Origin: Streptococcus suis
Lineage (GTDB): Bacteria; Bacillota; Bacilli; Lactobacillales; Streptococcaceae
NCBI RefSeq assembly: GCF_002960425.1
Contig: NZ_POIZ01000028.1
Coordinates: 1 to 64,000 of the forward strand
Length of the DNA: 64,000 bases
Reading direction: 5' to 3'
A program made the position numbers and the translations under genes. Of the stretch, positions 53,922 through 64,000 are shown piece after piece (position 1 is the first letter of the stretch; each line of letters begins with the position of its first letter). The notes under the pieces are model-generated. The model did not search any database, was not told where the DNA came from, and saw only the letters and a list, made by a program, of their open reading frames with translations.

Positions 53922-56900
53922 TTATTTTCCTGTAAAATAGCGAACCGCTGAAACAAAGAGCCCTTGGTCTTTCTTACCTGGAATATTTTGGAAAAGACCG
54001 TCCTCGTACCGCTCCGAATGCCCCATTTTCCCGATAATCTGACCGTTGCGGCTGGTAATGCCCTCAATGGCATGGCTAGATCCATTTGGATTGTACTTAG
54101 AGTCCATGCTTGGCTGACCAGTAAAGTCAACGTATTGGCTAAAAATTTGACCATTATCCCGCAAGATAGCGAATTCCTCGTCCGTAACCACGAATTTCCC
54201 TTCCCCGTGGGATACTGGGATAGCATGAATATCGCCAACTTGGACACCTGCCAACCACGGAGAGTTGACATTGGCAATCCGCGTTTCCACCATTTTGGCA
54301 ACGTGCTGGTTAGCATCATTGTAGAAGAGGGTCGGACTGCTTTCACCGGCATCCTCAAAGTTTCCATACGGCAGCAAGCCCGATTTGACAAGGGCCTGGA
54401 AGCCATTACAGATACCGATGATGAGGCCACCTTTTTCGATAAATTGGTCAATAGCAGAGCGGACCTTGGCGTTTCGTAAGATGGTCACGATAAACTTGGC
54501 AGACCCATCTGGCTCATCCGCAGCCGAGAATCCCCCTGCAAAGAAAAGAATATGTGCCTTGTTAATATTGTCAACCATCGTGTCAACTGACTTTTCAATA
54601 CTCTCTGCATCCAAAGTCACAAATGGAACAAGATTAACTTTTGCACCAGCCTGTTCAAAGGCCTTGGCAGAATCGTATTCTGAGTTGGTACCTGGGAAGA
54701 CTGGAATGTAAACTACAGGCACTTCAACGGCTGCTTTAGATTTTATAGCCGCTGAACTTGTAACTGCCGGAACATCCTGCAACTCTGTCGCCTGTTCAAA
54801 TTCCGTTGGGTAAACCTCTTCTAGTTTACCTTCAAAGGCTGCTTGCAAATCCTGTCCAGCTAGGTTGACACCGTTGACAAGGAGTGTAAAGTCAGCGATG
54901 GTTTGTCCAATTTTCACAGCATCTGGAATGTCTTCTTTCGAGGTGAAGACAAAGCCGCCAAGTTGACCTGTCAAGCTGGTTTCAAGGTCTGCAAGCTCGA
55001 CTCTTGCTCCGATTTGATTTCCAAAGGACATGAGGGCTAGGCTTTCTAGAACACCACCATACTTGACTGCACTAGCAGCCGTAATCACATAATCGCTCTG
55101 CCATTTTTCAAAAGTCTCAAAATTAGACTTGATCAGGGCAAAATCAATATCTTCGGACAAAATCTGACCTGGTAAGTAGTAAATGTGCTCACCAGCCGCC
55201 TTGAACTCAGGCGAGAGGACTTTGCGGCTGTCTGCCGTGGTCACACCAAAGGCAACCAGGGTCGGCGGAACTGTCAAGTCCTCAAAAGTACCAGACATGG
55301 AGTCCTTGCCACCGATAGATGGTAGGCCAAGCTGAATCTGAGCCTCAATCGAACCAAGCAGGGCCGCTACTGGCTGACCGAAACGATCCGCCTGCTTGTC
55401 CATGCGTTGGAAGTATTCTTGATAGGAGAAGCGAGCCTTGGACCAGTTAGCCCCTGTTGCCACCAAGCGAGCTGTCGCTTCAATGACCGCATAGGCAGCC
55501 CCGTGATAAGGAGACCAGTCTGCCAGATAGGGATGATAGCCCTGAGCCATGACAGAAGCCGTCGTCGTCACGCCGTGTTGGACAGGTAGTTTCTGCACAG
55601 AACTTTCTGTCGGTGTCAGCTGGTGACGTCCTCCGAGAGGGTGGTTGACGGTTGAACGACCAACAGATGAGTCGAAAATCGTCTGCAAACCTTTCTGACT
55701 AGCATGGTTGAGGTCTGAAAGAAGGTCTTTCAAGTCCTCCTGTACAGTTTCAACGGAAGTTCTACGTGTTTCTGGCAAGTTGACAGCACTGTCAACTACC
55801 TTGGCATCCACCACCACGCGCACCCCGTTGGTATCAAGGAAGGAACGTTCCAAATCAACAATGGTTTGTCCATTCCAGGTCATGACCAGGTTTGGTTTTT
55901 CCGTCACTTTGGCCACGACAACCGCATGGATATTTTCCTGACGGCAGGCTGCGATGAAGGTATCTACGTCTTCCGGACGGACAACGACGCTCATCCGCTC
56001 TTGTGATTCAGAAATGGCGATTTCCGTTCCGTTCAAACCTGCATACTTGAGTGGTACCTTGTTTAAGTCGATTTCTAAACCGTCTGCCAGTTCTCCAATA
56101 GCAACGCAGACACCTCCTGCACCAAAGTCATTGGATTTTTTAATCAAGCGAGTCACGGCACCATTGCGGAACAAACGCTGAATTTTGCGTTCTTCAATAG
56201 CATTTCCTTTTTGGACTTCTGCACCAGCTGTTTCCACAGACTCGACGGTCTGTACCTTGGACGAGCCTGTTGCCCCACCGATACCATCGCGACCTGTTTT
56301 ACCACCTAGTAAGATGACCACATCGCCTGCGACTGGCTTTTCACGGACCACATTTTTCGTAGGAGCAGCTCCGACTACGGCACCCAGCTCCATACGTTTT
56401 GCGACAAAGCCTGGGTGGAAATATTCACGCACATAGGTGGTCGCAAGACCGATTTGGTTACCGTATGAAGAATAACCATGTGCTGCTGTTTTAGAAATGA
56501 TTTGCTGTGGCAATTTCCCTGGGCGAGTAGCTGTTAGAGGCTGGGTAATATCGCCCGCACCTGAAATCCGCATGGCTTGATAAACATAAGAACGACCTGA
56601 CAAAGGATCACGAATGGCTCCACCGATACAGGTTGCAGCACCACCAAAAGGCTCGATTTCTGTTGGGTGATTGTGGGTTTCATTCTTGAACATGAGAAGC
56701 CATGGCTCTTTCACGCCATCCACATCCACTTCAATCTCCACCGAACAGGCATTAATTTCATCCGACACTTCCATATCATCCAGACGTCCGTTTGCCCGCT
56801 CATAGCGACCAAAAATGGTCGCCATATCCATAAGCGTCTGCGGTTTGTCTGTCCTACCTAACTCTGTTCGCATAGCCAGATACTTGTCATAAGTCGCCTG

Positions 56901-57641
56901 CAATTGCTTGTGGAATTTTGAAGCTGAAAAGTCAATAGACCTCAATTCGGTTTCAAAAGTCGTATGACGGCAGTGATCACTCCAATAAGTATCCAGGACC
57001 TTGAGTTCTGTTTCCGTTGGCACTCGCCCGATTGACTTGAAGTAGTCCTTAATGAAAAGCAAGTCTTCCACTTCCATAGCCAAGCCAGCCTCACGCTTGT
57101 AAGCCGCAAATTCCTCTGCCCCATAGCTATCAAAAAAGTCCAAGTTTGGAATAGTCGCATCTGACACCGAGAACTCCTGAGCCACCAAAGGAGCATCCAA
57201 GTCCTTGAAACGCGAATCCACAGGGTTCAGCAAATAGTTCTTGATAGCAGCTAACTCTTCTTCCTGCACATTGCCATTCAAGATATAAAGCTGACCTGTA
57301 TTGACACGCACCTCCTGACGACTGCCCAATAAGAGAAGGGCCTCCTGACTGCTGGCCGCCCGCTGGTCAAACTGACCAGGAAGAGCCTCAATCGCAAAAT
57401 AAGCAGCCCCCGCCAAGCCCAGCTCAGCTTCTGACAAGACCTTGTCCGTCACCTGCTCGGTAAAGATATGCTTGATTGCCTGCTCCAGCAAGTCATCCTC
57501 AAGATTGAAAACATCGTACACCTGCACCAGACGTACACTCGTCAAACTCGTCAGCTGCAAATTATGGGTCAACTCCTTGCGAAGAGCCTCCGCCTTAATC
57601 TGAAAATCCGCCTTCTTTTCAACAAAAATCCGCTTCGCCAT
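53922..57641 (-). CDS. purL: Phosphoribosylformylglycinamidine synthase, large one-chain form
   Basis: Makes FGAM from FGAR, glutamine and ATP. 1239 residues: PurS-like N-terminus, two AIR-synthase-type halves (with [40 protein letters not shown]) and a C-terminal class I glutaminase with the nucleophile Cys in [10 protein letters not shown]. This is the fused form also found in proteobacteria; many Firmicutes instead have separate PurS, PurQ and PurL. Start ATG with AAGGA-like site; 13 nt after purC. Confidence 0.97.
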   Translation of the reverse strand: MAKRIFVEKKADFQIKAEALRKELTHNLQLTSLTSVRLVQVYDVFNLEDDLLEQAIKHIFTEQVTDKVLSEAELGLAGAAYFAIEALPGQFDQRAASSQEALLLLGSRQEVRVNTGQLYILNGNVQEEELAAIKNYLLNPVDSRFKDLDAPLVAQEFSVSDATIPNLDFFDSYGAEEFAAYKREAGLAMEVEDLLFIKDYFKSIGRVPTETELKVLDTYWSDHCRHTTFETELRSIDFSASKFHKQLQATYDKYLAMRTELGRTDKPQTLMDMATIFGRYERANGRLDDMEVSDEINACSVEIEVDVDGVKEPWLLMFKNETHNHPTEIEPFGGAATCIGGAIRDPLSGRSYVYQAMRISGAGDITQPLTATRPGKLPQQIISKTAAHGYSSYGNQIGLATTYVREYFHPGFVAKRMELGAVVGAAPTKNVVREKPVAGDVVILLGGKTGRDGIGGATGSSKVQTVESVETAGAEVQKGNAIEERKIQRLFRNGAVTRLIKKSNDFGAGGVCVAIGELADGLEIDLNKVPLKYAGLNGTEIAISESQERMSVVVRPEDVDTFIAACRQENIHAVVVAKVTEKPNLVMTWNGQTIVDLERSFLDTNGVRVVVDAKVVDSAVNLPETRRTSVETVQEDLKDLLSDLNHASQKGLQTIFDSSVGRSTVNHPLGGRHQLTPTESSVQKLPVQHGVTTTASVMAQGYHPYLADWSPYHGAAYAVIEATARLVATGANWSKARFSYQEYFQRMDKQADRFGQPVAALLGSIEAQIQLGLPSIGGKDSMSGTFEDLTVPPTLVAFGVTTADSRKVLSPEFKAAGEHIYYLPGQILSEDIDFALIKSNFETFEKWQSDYVITAASAVKYGGVLESLALMSFGNQIGARVELADLETSLTGQLGGFVFTSKEDIPDAVKIGQTIADFTLLVNGVNLAGQDLQAAFEGKLEEVYPTEFEQATELQDVPAVTSSAAIKSKAAVEVPVVYIPVFPGTNSEYDSAKAFEQAGAKVNLVPFVTLDAESIEKSVDTMVDNINKAHILFFAGGFSAADEPDGSAKFIVTILRNAKVRSAIDQFIEKGGLIIGICNGFQALVKSGLLPYGNFEDAGESSPTLFYNDANQHVAKMVETRIANVNSPWLAGVQVGDIHAIPVSHGEGKFVVTDEEFAILRDNGQIFSQYVDFTGQPSMDSKYNPNGSSHAIEGITSRNGQIIGKMGHSERYEDGLFQNIPGKKDQGLFVSAVRYFTGK

Positions 57642-57654
57642 TTTTTTCCAATCC

Positions 57655-58362
57655 TTACTTCACTTCTTGTAACTTTGCCAATACGACCTCGTAAACCTCG
57701 GTCAACTCCCCGAGACCCCGACGGAAAACATCCTTGTCCAGATGATTGCCATCCGCATCCCACAAACGACAATTATCAGGCGAAAACTCATCCGCCAATA
57801 AAATCTGACCAGACGAGTCGACCCCAAATTCTAGCTTGAAGTCCACCAAAGTCAGCCCAATCTGCGCAAACAAGTCCTTCAAGAATCCATTAATCCGCCG
57901 TGTTTCTTCCTTGATATAGGCAATCTGATCCTGATTAGCCAGTTCTAAAAAAGCAATATGTTCATCGTTGATAAAAGGATCGTCCAATTCATCTTTTTTA
58001 TAGTAAAATTCCACGATTGGAGTAGATAAGGTAATCCCTTCTTCTACCCCAAAGCGTTTTGAGAAAGAACCTGCTGTCACATTTCGCAAAACAACCTCAA
58101 GAGGAATAATCTCCACCTTCTTATTCAACTGCTCTGTATCCGACAAGCGCTTGATAAAATGCGTCTGGACACCAGCTTCATTCAACTTTTCAAAAATCAA
58201 AGAGGAAATCAGATTGTTGAGCCGGCCCTTGCCCACAATCTGTTCTTTCTTACCACCATTAAAAGCTGTCGCCTGATCCTTATAAACCGCAACAATCTGG
58301 TCGCTGTCAGCCGTAGCGTAGATGTCTTTGGCTTTTCCTGAATAGAGAAGGTCTGTTTTCAT
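57655..58362 (-). CDS. purC: SAICAR synthetase
   Basis: Joins aspartate to CAIR. It is 235 residues: [15 protein letters not shown] at the N-terminus, [48 protein letters not shown]. First gene of the purine cluster, with the promoter and PurR-box-like sites just upstream. Confidence 0.97.
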   Translation of the reverse strand: MKTDLLYSGKAKDIYATADSDQIVAVYKDQATAFNGGKKEQIVGKGRLNNLISSLIFEKLNEAGVQTHFIKRLSDTEQLNKKVEIIPLEVVLRNVTAGSFSKRFGVEEGITLSTPIVEFYYKKDELDDPFINDEHIAFLELANQDQIAYIKEETRRINGFLKDLFAQIGLTLVDFKLEFGVDSSGQILLADEFSPDNCRLWDADGNHLDKDVFRRGLGELTEVYEVVLAKLQEVK

Positions 58363-58369
58363 GAGAATG

Positions 58370-58430
58370 TTCGCCTTTCGTAAAATATTCTAGTCTTTTC
58401 GTTTATTCTATCACACAATATTCGTGTTAA
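58370..58430 (-). promoter_or_regulatory. Promoter and PurR-box-like sites of the purC operon
   Basis: TAGAAT (-10, 58405-58410) on the minus strand, with AACACGAATATTGTG just upstream (58415-58430). A second GGCGAACATTCTC lies next to the purC start. Both resemble the CGAAC/A-T PurBox core. PurR normally activates this operon in cocci when PRPP is high. Confidence 0.5.
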
Positions 58431-58479
58431 AAAGCATTTAAGGGTAGTTTTTTTAAAAATAAAGAAAAACGATCGTAAA

Positions 58480-58728
58480 CTACGAACGTTTTTGTAATTC
58501 TTCATAAATAAAATCCACAATATCTGCTAATGTTTCAAAGCGCTCAATCGCTGCATCTGGAACATCGACACCAAACTCGTCTTCCAAGGTCAATACGAAT
58601 TCCATAATTTCCACTGAATCCGCAGCTATATTATCTGCTAAAGAAGATTCTGCCTGTACTTGAAAATCATCGCCCTTCTCCTCTTGGATAATAGCAACAA
58701 CCCGCTGATAGATCTGCTCTCTAGTCAT
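58480..58728 (-). CDS. acpP: Acyl carrier protein
   Basis: 82 residues with the phosphopantetheine serine Ser38 in [10 protein letters not shown]. Helical acidic protein that carries acyl chains. Overlaps plsX by 8 nt, so it is coupled to the phosphatidic acid pathway enzyme. It differs from a main FabX-cluster acyl carrier; many streptococci have two, and this one may serve phospholipid synthesis. Confidence 0.88.
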   Translation of the reverse strand: MTREQIYQRVVAIIQEEKGDDFQVQAESSLADNIAADSVEIMEFVLTLEDEFGVDVPDAAIERFETLADIVDFIYEELQKRS

Positions 58729-59728
58729 TGTTTTCCTCCACTACTGAAAATTTGGCAACCGATTTTTCGACAATGCCAGCCTCCAAAATGGAATGTGTCT
58801 GCTTGATTGTATAGAAAATCGACTGAGCATCGCTAGACCCGTGGGCCTTGATAACAGGAGCCTTCAGTCCGAGCAAGACAGCACCACCAGCCTTCTTATA
58901 GTCCATCGCCCCCAAGGCCTTTTTCAAGGTTGGCTTGACCAAAAGACCACCCAATTTAGCACGCAAACCGCCATTCTTGATTGAGCCCGTCAACTGACCA
59001 ACGATGGATTTTGCAGTTCCTTCAACTGTTTTCAGCACAGCGTTTCCCGTGAAACCATCCGTCACGACCACATCCGCCACGCTGTTAAGCAACTCACGCG
59101 CCTCCACATTTCCGATAAAGTTAATCGACTTGTCTTCCGCCAAGAGTTTATAGGCTTCTTGGTGAACTGGCGTGCCCTTGGTATCTTCCGTACCGTTGTT
59201 CAAAAGTCCCACACGAGGTTGTTTGACCCCACGCACATGCTCCGCATAAAATGAGCCAAGGATACCATACTGATAGAGGTGATGAGCTGTATTTTCAGCA
59301 TTTGCCCCCAAGTCCATCATATCAAATCCCTTGCCATCCATAGTCGGAAGAGTTGACATAAGACCAGGACGGTCGATATGCTTGATACGACCGACCACAA
59401 AGACACCTGCTGCCAAAAGAGCACCCGTATTTCCAGCCGACAAGACCGCATCTGCCTGACCATCCTTGACAGCCTTGGTCGCTAGGACCATAGAAGCCTC
59501 TTTCTTCCGACGAATAGCCTTGACAGGCTCATCATCTGAATTGATTTTCTCCGTCGTATGAATGATGCTGACACGCTCTGTCGCTGTCAAATACTGCTTG
59601 ATCTTAGCCTCATCACCATAAAGTTGAATGTCAATGTCTGGAAAGGCAGCCAAAGCTTGATTGACACCTTCTACCACTGCCTGAGGGGCATGATCCCCAC
59701 CCATAGCATCTACTGCAATACGTTTCAT
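58721..59728 (-). CDS. plsX: Phosphate acyltransferase PlsX
   Basis: Makes acyl-phosphate from acyl-ACP, the first step of phospholipid synthesis in Firmicutes; peripheral membrane protein. It is 335 residues with [28 protein letters not shown]-like [17 protein letters not shown] and [17 protein letters not shown]. Its promoter carries TATAAT at about 59759-59764. Confidence 0.96.
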   Translation of the reverse strand: MKRIAVDAMGGDHAPQAVVEGVNQALAAFPDIDIQLYGDEAKIKQYLTATERVSIIHTTEKINSDDEPVKAIRRKKEASMVLATKAVKDGQADAVLSAGNTGALLAAGVFVVGRIKHIDRPGLMSTLPTMDGKGFDMMDLGANAENTAHHLYQYGILGSFYAEHVRGVKQPRVGLLNNGTEDTKGTPVHQEAYKLLAEDKSINFIGNVEARELLNSVADVVVTDGFTGNAVLKTVEGTAKSIVGQLTGSIKNGGLRAKLGGLLVKPTLKKALGAMDYKKAGGAVLLGLKAPVIKAHGSSDAQSIFYTIKQTHSILEAGIVEKSVAKFSVVEENND

Positions 59729-59758
59729 CTATCTAGTTCCTTCACTTTAGTCTTAGAG

Positions 59759-59764
59759 ATATTA
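59759..59764 (-). promoter_or_regulatory. -10 element of plsX
   Basis: TATAAT on the minus strand about 30 bp before plsX. I see no FabT-like operator with confidence. Confidence 0.45.
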
Positions 59765-59851
59765 TAGCACGATTTCAGCTTTTTTCCTATTATTGAAAAT
59801 AGCAGAGCAAATAAAACACCCCCTTCTCTCAGCAAGAAAGAGGATAAAATC

Positions 59852-60622
59852 TTAAAATTCCATCTTTTTAAAATACTTCAAGGTCAGATAGGCTAATACC
59901 GTCGAATAAACCAAGGTAACCAAAATAGATGTTCCTAAAGTTGAAAACAGGCTTGCTCCTTCATACAAGGCATTAATGTTACCAGTTGGAAAGAAACTAG
60001 CCAAACCAAATACACCTAAAATACTTGACCCAAGTGAGTAACCAAAGGCAACTGCCATAGTCGCTCCGACCCCTGAGTACAAGGAAACACAAGCAGCCAG
60101 CAAGACACAGACCAACATATCTAGCATGCCACCAAGGATACTTTGAACAAACCCTGCATTTTCATCCGCCAGTTGATCCCAGAAAGTCAAGGTAGCATAA
60201 TCCATATGTCCAAAACGTGTGTAGTAATAAGGCACCATCACCAATAGGAAGATTCCTGTATAAATAAGGACAATCGTCACCAGACTCAAGACCTTGGCCC
60301 AAAAGATGTCCTGACGCTTGATGTCCTTATAGAGAAACATAGTATGACTATCCGCCTCACCCTTGAAGACTGTATAGGTTAGATAGAAAAGGGCAAGGAT
60401 AGGTAGAGTAAAGTCATTTGAAGACTTAAATAAACTACCAGTCAAAGCTACAAATGAATAAAGATAGCCGTCACTTGCACCAGGCACCATGAAGTTGGAA
60501 CCTTTTGGTAAAAAGGTTGAAGCCAGAAAAAGAGTCGGAAAGAGGAGGGCAAAGGCAAGGAAAATCTTGGTTTCCTTCCTCTTCCAAACACTGACAAAAA
60601 CAGGTTTAAAAATTGCTAACAT
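59852..60622 (-). CDS. ABC-2 type transporter permease
   Basis: 256-residue membrane protein with six hydrophobic segments. KGEADSHTMFLYKDIKRQDIFWAKVLSLVTIVLIYTG is the cytoplasmic coupling region. The ATG at 60620-60622 overlaps the ATPase stop; a GTG 9 nt upstream lies inside the AGGTG site. With the ATPase and the second permease it forms one exporter. Substrate unknown; the histidine kinase gene further upstream suggests a link to a peptide or bacteriocin system. Confidence 0.8.
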   Translation of the reverse strand: MLAIFKPVFVSVWKRKETKIFLAFALLFPTLFLASTFLPKGSNFMVPGASDGYLYSFVALTGSLFKSSNDFTLPILALFYLTYTVFKGEADSHTMFLYKDIKRQDIFWAKVLSLVTIVLIYTGIFLLVMVPYYYTRFGHMDYATLTFWDQLADENAGFVQSILGGMLDMLVCVLLAACVSLYSGVGATMAVAFGYSLGSSILGVFGLASFFPTGNINALYEGASLFSTLGTSILVTLVYSTVLAYLTLKYFKKMEF

Positions 60623-60623
60623 A

Positions 60624-61499
60624 TTATTCACCTCGACTAAAAATTTCTTTCAAGTGGTTTTCTTTTACATGAAGCTTGCTGATCAAGTTTTGACTAGCTA
60701 GGTAGGCTAGGACAGCATTGAGTTCTCCACTACTTGCCTGAGTGGAAATCTCTAGGACATCCCCATCCAGAGTAATCGTCCCTGTCAGATAAGCTGAGAG
60801 AGCTTCCTTATCTGCTCTGCTATTGACCTCTACCAAGACGCTTGGAGCTGACTGCCCAGCAAACTCATCTGCCAACTGACCTTTTTCGATATAGACATAG
60901 CGCTCACAGAGAGCTTCCAACTCGCCAAGCTGGTGACTGGAAATCAGCATAGAGATATTGCGCTCCTGTGACCAAGACTTGAGAATATCGATCAACTGTT
61001 GGACACCGACAGGGTCCAGGCCCACGAAAGGCTCATCCAAGATGAGGAAGTCTGGCTCTGCTACCATCGCGATAGCCAAAGCCGTCCGCTGTTTCATACC
61101 AAATGAGAACCCTTTTGGCTTACGATTGCGAGCCTCCCACAAGTCTAAGAGCTTGAGAGTCTTTTCAATATTTGCAAACATCTCTGTCCGACCATGCAAA
61201 GTAAGGTAAAACTTCAAATTATCAATAACCGACATCTCTGGATAGAAAACAGGGTCAATCATAATCCCAAAATCCTTGAGCAAGTTATCTGCCGTATGAA
61301 TATCCACACCATTATAGGTAATGGTTCCTGTTGTCGGCTTGAGGGATTTGGCCATCAATTTCATCAAGGTAGATTTCCCAGCTCCGTTTTTACCGATCAG
61401 GCCAACTATTTCACCTTTTTTAATCTCCAAACTCACATCTTTCAATGAGTAAAAGTCATTTCCAGCAAATTGTTTTGATAGGTTCTTGATTGTAAGCAT
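60624..61499 (-). CDS. ABC transporter ATP-binding protein
   Basis: 291 residues: Walker A GLIGKNGAGKST, signature FSFGMKQRTALAIAM, Walker B FLILDEPFVGLDPVG and the switch His in LISSHQLGE. A short C-terminal extension follows. It lies between the two permease genes, 27 nt after the first and overlapping the second. Confidence 0.92.
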   Translation of the reverse strand: MLTIKNLSKQFAGNDFYSLKDVSLEIKKGEIVGLIGKNGAGKSTLMKLMAKSLKPTTGTITYNGVDIHTADNLLKDFGIMIDPVFYPEMSVIDNLKFYLTLHGRTEMFANIEKTLKLLDLWEARNRKPKGFSFGMKQRTALAIAMVAEPDFLILDEPFVGLDPVGVQQLIDILKSWSQERNISMLISSHQLGELEALCERYVYIEKGQLADEFAGQSAPSVLVEVNSRADKEALSAYLTGTITLDGDVLEISTQASSGELNAVLAYLASQNLISKLHVKENHLKEIFSRGE

Positions 61500-61526
61500 T
61501 GTTATTCTCTCTTTCTTAGATATCTT

Positions 61527-62261
61527 TTAATATTCAATTTTTTCAAAATTCTTGCGTGCCGAACGATAGGCTAATCCAAAATATAGCAGGAGCAAACCTA
61601 GACTAATAGCAAGAGCAAGTCCAAATGGAAACTGTCCAGCCAGTTTGGTCGCATAGGTTGGTGGGAAAGCATAGCGAAAACCATTTAAGAGTGGACCTAC
61701 TTGAGCAAAGAGGTTGAAAAGTACCCCAGTCAAGACAGCCAGTAAGGTTGTTCGCTTGATGGATACTGCCACTACCAGACTGATTAAAATCAGATTTAAG
61801 CCAATCATCGTCAAGATATAGAGCAAACTATAAGTAGCTTGATGAGCAGGAAGCCAGTGAAAACCATACCGGGGAGCAATTGTAACGACATAGGTCAGGC
61901 TAGCGATAAGAACCGTCCCCAAGAAGTAAATCAAATAGACAGCAAAGAGACTGAGTAACTTGGCATGAAGAATACTAGATTTCTTGATATCCTTGTAAAG
62001 AAACAGGATTCCTGAACCAATCTCATCACGAAAGACCGACGATACGATAAAACCCATGATTAAGGCAGGTAAGACCAACTGGAATTGCAACTCCAAAGCC
62101 GACACGATAAAGGAAAGCCAACTACTTGCCACATCTGTGTTGATTTGAGCTCCTATACCAGCCAAGCTAGTTACCAACAAGGGCAAGAAGGCAAAGGCTA
62201 AAAGAATATTCACATCACGTCTTTTAAAAACGGATTGAAATACTGAAGGAAACAGATTCAT
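61527..62261 (-). CDS. ABC transporter permease, second subunit
   Basis: 244-residue membrane protein with six hydrophobic segments and the cytoplasmic loop FRDEIGSGILFLYKDIKKSSILHAKLLSLFAVYLIYF. This loop resembles the matching loop of the other permease (EADSHTMFLYKDIKRQDIFWAK), so the two permeases are paralogues forming a heterodimer. It is first in the three-gene operon. Confidence 0.8.
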   Translation of the reverse strand: MNLFPSVFQSVFKRRDVNILLAFAFLPLLVTSLAGIGAQINTDVASSWLSFIVSALELQFQLVLPALIMGFIVSSVFRDEIGSGILFLYKDIKKSSILHAKLLSLFAVYLIYFLGTVLIASLTYVVTIAPRYGFHWLPAHQATYSLLYILTMIGLNLILISLVVAVSIKRTTLLAVLTGVLFNLFAQVGPLLNGFRYAFPPTYATKLAGQFPFGLALAISLGLLLLYFGLAYRSARKNFEKIEY

Positions 62262-62282
62262 AATTTAACTCCTTAGGACTAC

Positions 62283-62490
62283 TACTCAATGAAAATCAAA
62301 ATCAGGCTAGCTCCAAAGGTTTGGGGAACCTTTGGAGGTTGGAAATAGAGCGAACATCGTTCGTGTCTATATGGTGCAGATAGAACTCTGTTACTTTTCA
62401 TATTTTCAAGTAACAGGCTGAAAACCTCCACTGGAGCTTTTCAGTCATCAAATCAAGTCAACAACGCCTGATTTTGATTTTCTAAGAGTA
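62283..62490. repeat. MITE-like element with TA-flanked terminal inverted repeats
   Basis: Ends TACTCAATGAAAATCAAAAT... (62283-62307) and its near-complement (62466-62490, 22 of 25 bp matching), so 208 bp. Between the TA at each end this fits an IS630/mariner-type MITE as reported in streptococci. Inside are CCAAAGGT/ACCTTTGG and other foldbacks. It lies in the gap between the ABC operon and the histidine kinase; nothing else is in 62262-62583 except a terminator. Confidence 0.75.
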
Positions 62491-62537
62491 TTGATTTATT
62501 TTACAAGAAGAGTATACCCCAAAAGAGCAATAAAAAA

Positions 62538-62559
62538 TGACCACTCTAATGAATGGTCG
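62538..62559 (-). terminator. Terminator after the histidine kinase
   Basis: GACCA/TGGTC stem with a T-run of six on the minus strand, just after the kinase stop. Confidence 0.65.
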
Positions 62560-62583
62560 TTTATTTGTCATGAACGGTAAATG

Positions 62584-63948
62584 TTATGTTTCAGCCGTCT
62601 GTGGCACATGTAGTTCTTGACGGAATCGAAAAGCCTGACTAGTCGTCACCAGTCTACAAGACGGATAGTGTGACAGGATTTTCTGTACATTGGCCAAACC
62701 AATGCCTCGTCCCGCTCCCTTGCTGGATTTCCCATAAGAAAAGATAGATTTTGTCTGAATCCGTTCTTCTGCTGTGCTATTTTCGATGATAAGAATTTTT
62801 TCACCTTGGTCTTCAAAATAGGCCACAAGCAGACTCTTCTCAGCTGACAAACTGGCTGCCTCTATGGCATTGTCTAAAAAGATTGATAAGATGGTCACCA
62901 TATCCAGCAATTCGATTCCTACTGGAGCGGTGCTGGCTTCTTCTATCTCAACGGTCAGCTGAATCCCCCGACTTTGAGCCTCCATCAGCTTAGCAGATAA
63001 AATACTTTTCATCGCAGTATTATCCAGATGAGCTAGATTTCCTATATCATAGGCATCTTGATAAAATTTCTGGTCTGTCCCTGCTAAAACCGTTTGATAG
63101 ATAGCCCTGATTTCACTCACATCTTCCTGCTTGATAGCTTCATTGAGACTGACCAAGATATTGGTATAATCATGTCGAAAACTTCTAATGTCCTTATACA
63201 GGCTTTCCACATGCTGACTGTAGTCTTCTAAAGAAGATAATTGAGCATCCTTGGCTTCCTGCAATTCCTCAGTCAACTGCTCTTTTAGCTTGGTATTAAG
63301 GAAAAAGAGACTACCGATAAAGTAAGCAAAATAAATCTTAATAAAATCTAGATAAACCTGACTGTCCCCTATGCCAATAGCTACCGAAAAGTCCATTTCG
63401 CCTACTGATTGCCCAAAAACGAGCAACGCATGCACCACAACAACATAGAAGAGCATAGAATAAATTAGGTTCTTGAGACTCTTTTTAAACTTTGGATAAG
63501 CAAAAACCTTCTTCATGTGCTGAAAATCAATTCCCAGCAAACGGATAAAGGTCCGATAAAAAGGAATAAAGAGCAAAAGGACCACTACCACAAAGAGAAT
63601 ATCAAGCCATTCCAGATGTGTCTGCCATAGTTGAAAGGTTGTCCACTTAAGCTGGTAAATCCCAAAGGTTCGCTGAAACAAATCAACCAAGACAAAAGGT
63701 ACCAAACCGTAGAACAATGATTGAGACCAAGTCCAAGACCGTTGAAATATCAAAAGATAGACCAAGAAATAAAAGGGTTCAAGGTAAGGAACACTGTCTG
63801 GAAAAAGGAGGAATAATCCCGAGAATAGACCTGAGAAAATAAACAATCGCCACCATTTCAAGCTCAGCTGACTCAACTGATTAAAAACTCCAAGCTTGAT
63901 AAACCAGTCGATGAAGGACACTAGAAATACTAAACCAATAGCCATCAT
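62584..63948 (-). CDS. Sensor histidine kinase, AgrC/ComD/BlpH-like
   Basis: 454 residues from the ATG at 63946-63948 (GGGTAGGGAA upstream; the next codon is also ATG). The open frame runs on to the window edge, so an upstream start cannot be excluded. Six or seven hydrophobic segments lie in the first 220 residues. The phospho-acceptor His259 is in RSFRHDYTNILVSL, the N-box is LDNAIEAASLS, and the G-box is GRGIGLANVQKIL. This HPK10-type layout is typical of quorum-sensing kinases that sense exported peptides. The response regulator gene would lie just beyond the edge. Confidence 0.85.
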   Translation of the reverse strand: MMAIGLVFLVSFIDWFIKLGVFNQLSQLSLKWWRLFIFSGLFSGLFLLFPDSVPYLEPFYFLVYLLIFQRSWTWSQSLFYGLVPFVLVDLFQRTFGIYQLKWTTFQLWQTHLEWLDILFVVVVLLLFIPFYRTFIRLLGIDFQHMKKVFAYPKFKKSLKNLIYSMLFYVVVVHALLVFGQSVGEMDFSVAIGIGDSQVYLDFIKIYFAYFIGSLFFLNTKLKEQLTEELQEAKDAQLSSLEDYSQHVESLYKDIRSFRHDYTNILVSLNEAIKQEDVSEIRAIYQTVLAGTDQKFYQDAYDIGNLAHLDNTAMKSILSAKLMEAQSRGIQLTVEIEEASTAPVGIELLDMVTILSIFLDNAIEAASLSAEKSLLVAYFEDQGEKILIIENSTAEERIQTKSIFSYGKSSKGAGRGIGLANVQKILSHYPSCRLVTTSQAFRFRQELHVPQTAET

Positions 63949-64000
63949 TTCCCTACCCTTTCTAGCAAACCTTTCAGTTTCATCCGAGAGACCAAGCAAG

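Overview
The window looks like the origin-proximal part of a Streptococcus suis (or very close suis-clade) chromosome, read in the direction opposite to transcription: nearly all host genes lie on the minus strand. The basis is the low G+C host sequence, the streptococcal S10-spc-alpha ribosomal order, a comR-comS competence locus of the suis/mutans type, the ruvX-ireB-spx-recA-cinA-tag-ruvA-mutL block and a complete purC-L-F-M-N-H-D-E-K-B cluster. The species call is inference from gene order and protein sequence, not from a database search.

Layout, left to right. (1) 1-1.7 kb: the edge-truncated first copy of the competence sigma factor gene comX with a ComR box, then a decayed IS30-family element. 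(2) 1.7-3.0 kb: a GCS2-type glutamate-cysteine ligase. (3) 3.2-18 kb: 29 genes of the ribosomal S10, spc and alpha clusters (with secY, adk, infA and rpoA), transcribed right to left from a strong promoter near 18.0 kb, with several long intercistronic hairpins, the largest on both sides of rpsH. (4) 18.1-25.8 kb: a second, complete comX with its own ComR box, an array of degenerate hairpin repeats, then yrzB, ruvX, ireB, spx, recA, cinA, tag, an unknown gene, ruvA and a CPBP-family membrane protease. (5) 26.07-33.52 kb: a G+C-rich integrative mobilizable element (large serine recombinase, TnpW-like protein, MobV-like relaxase, RepA_N protein, Cys-rich VLP protein, XRE repressor). It carries an AT-rich cargo of a P-loop kinase and an ANT(6) streptomycin adenylyltransferase, and it splits an XRE regulator gene at a TTTCCC core that is present at both junctions. 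(6) 33.7-42.6 kb: mutL, a large membrane protein, folC, comS (22 codons), comR, a second comR paralogue, a HAD phosphatase and ruvB. (7) 42.8-58.4 kb: the de novo purine genes, interrupted between purK and purB by an AT-rich reverse-transcriptase gene of the kind found in phage-defence (Abi/UG) systems. (8) 58.5-64 kb: acpP-plsX, a MITE-like repeat, an ABC transporter with two permeases and an AgrC/ComD-like histidine kinase cut near the right edge.

How the parts connect. The competence pathway is represented from sensor to effector: ComS pheromone, ComR (plus a paralogue with an almost identical DNA-binding domain and a diverged sensor domain), a ComR box before comS and before both comX copies, and the recombination genes recA, cinA, ruvA, ruvB and ruvX. 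The purine genes carry PurR-box-like sites upstream of purC and purD. The most notable items are the tandem comR genes with two comX copies, the reverse transcriptase inside the purine operon, the precisely bounded mobilizable element with its resistance cargo, and the large RNA hairpins flanking rpsH. No rRNA, tRNA or CRISPR array was recognised.
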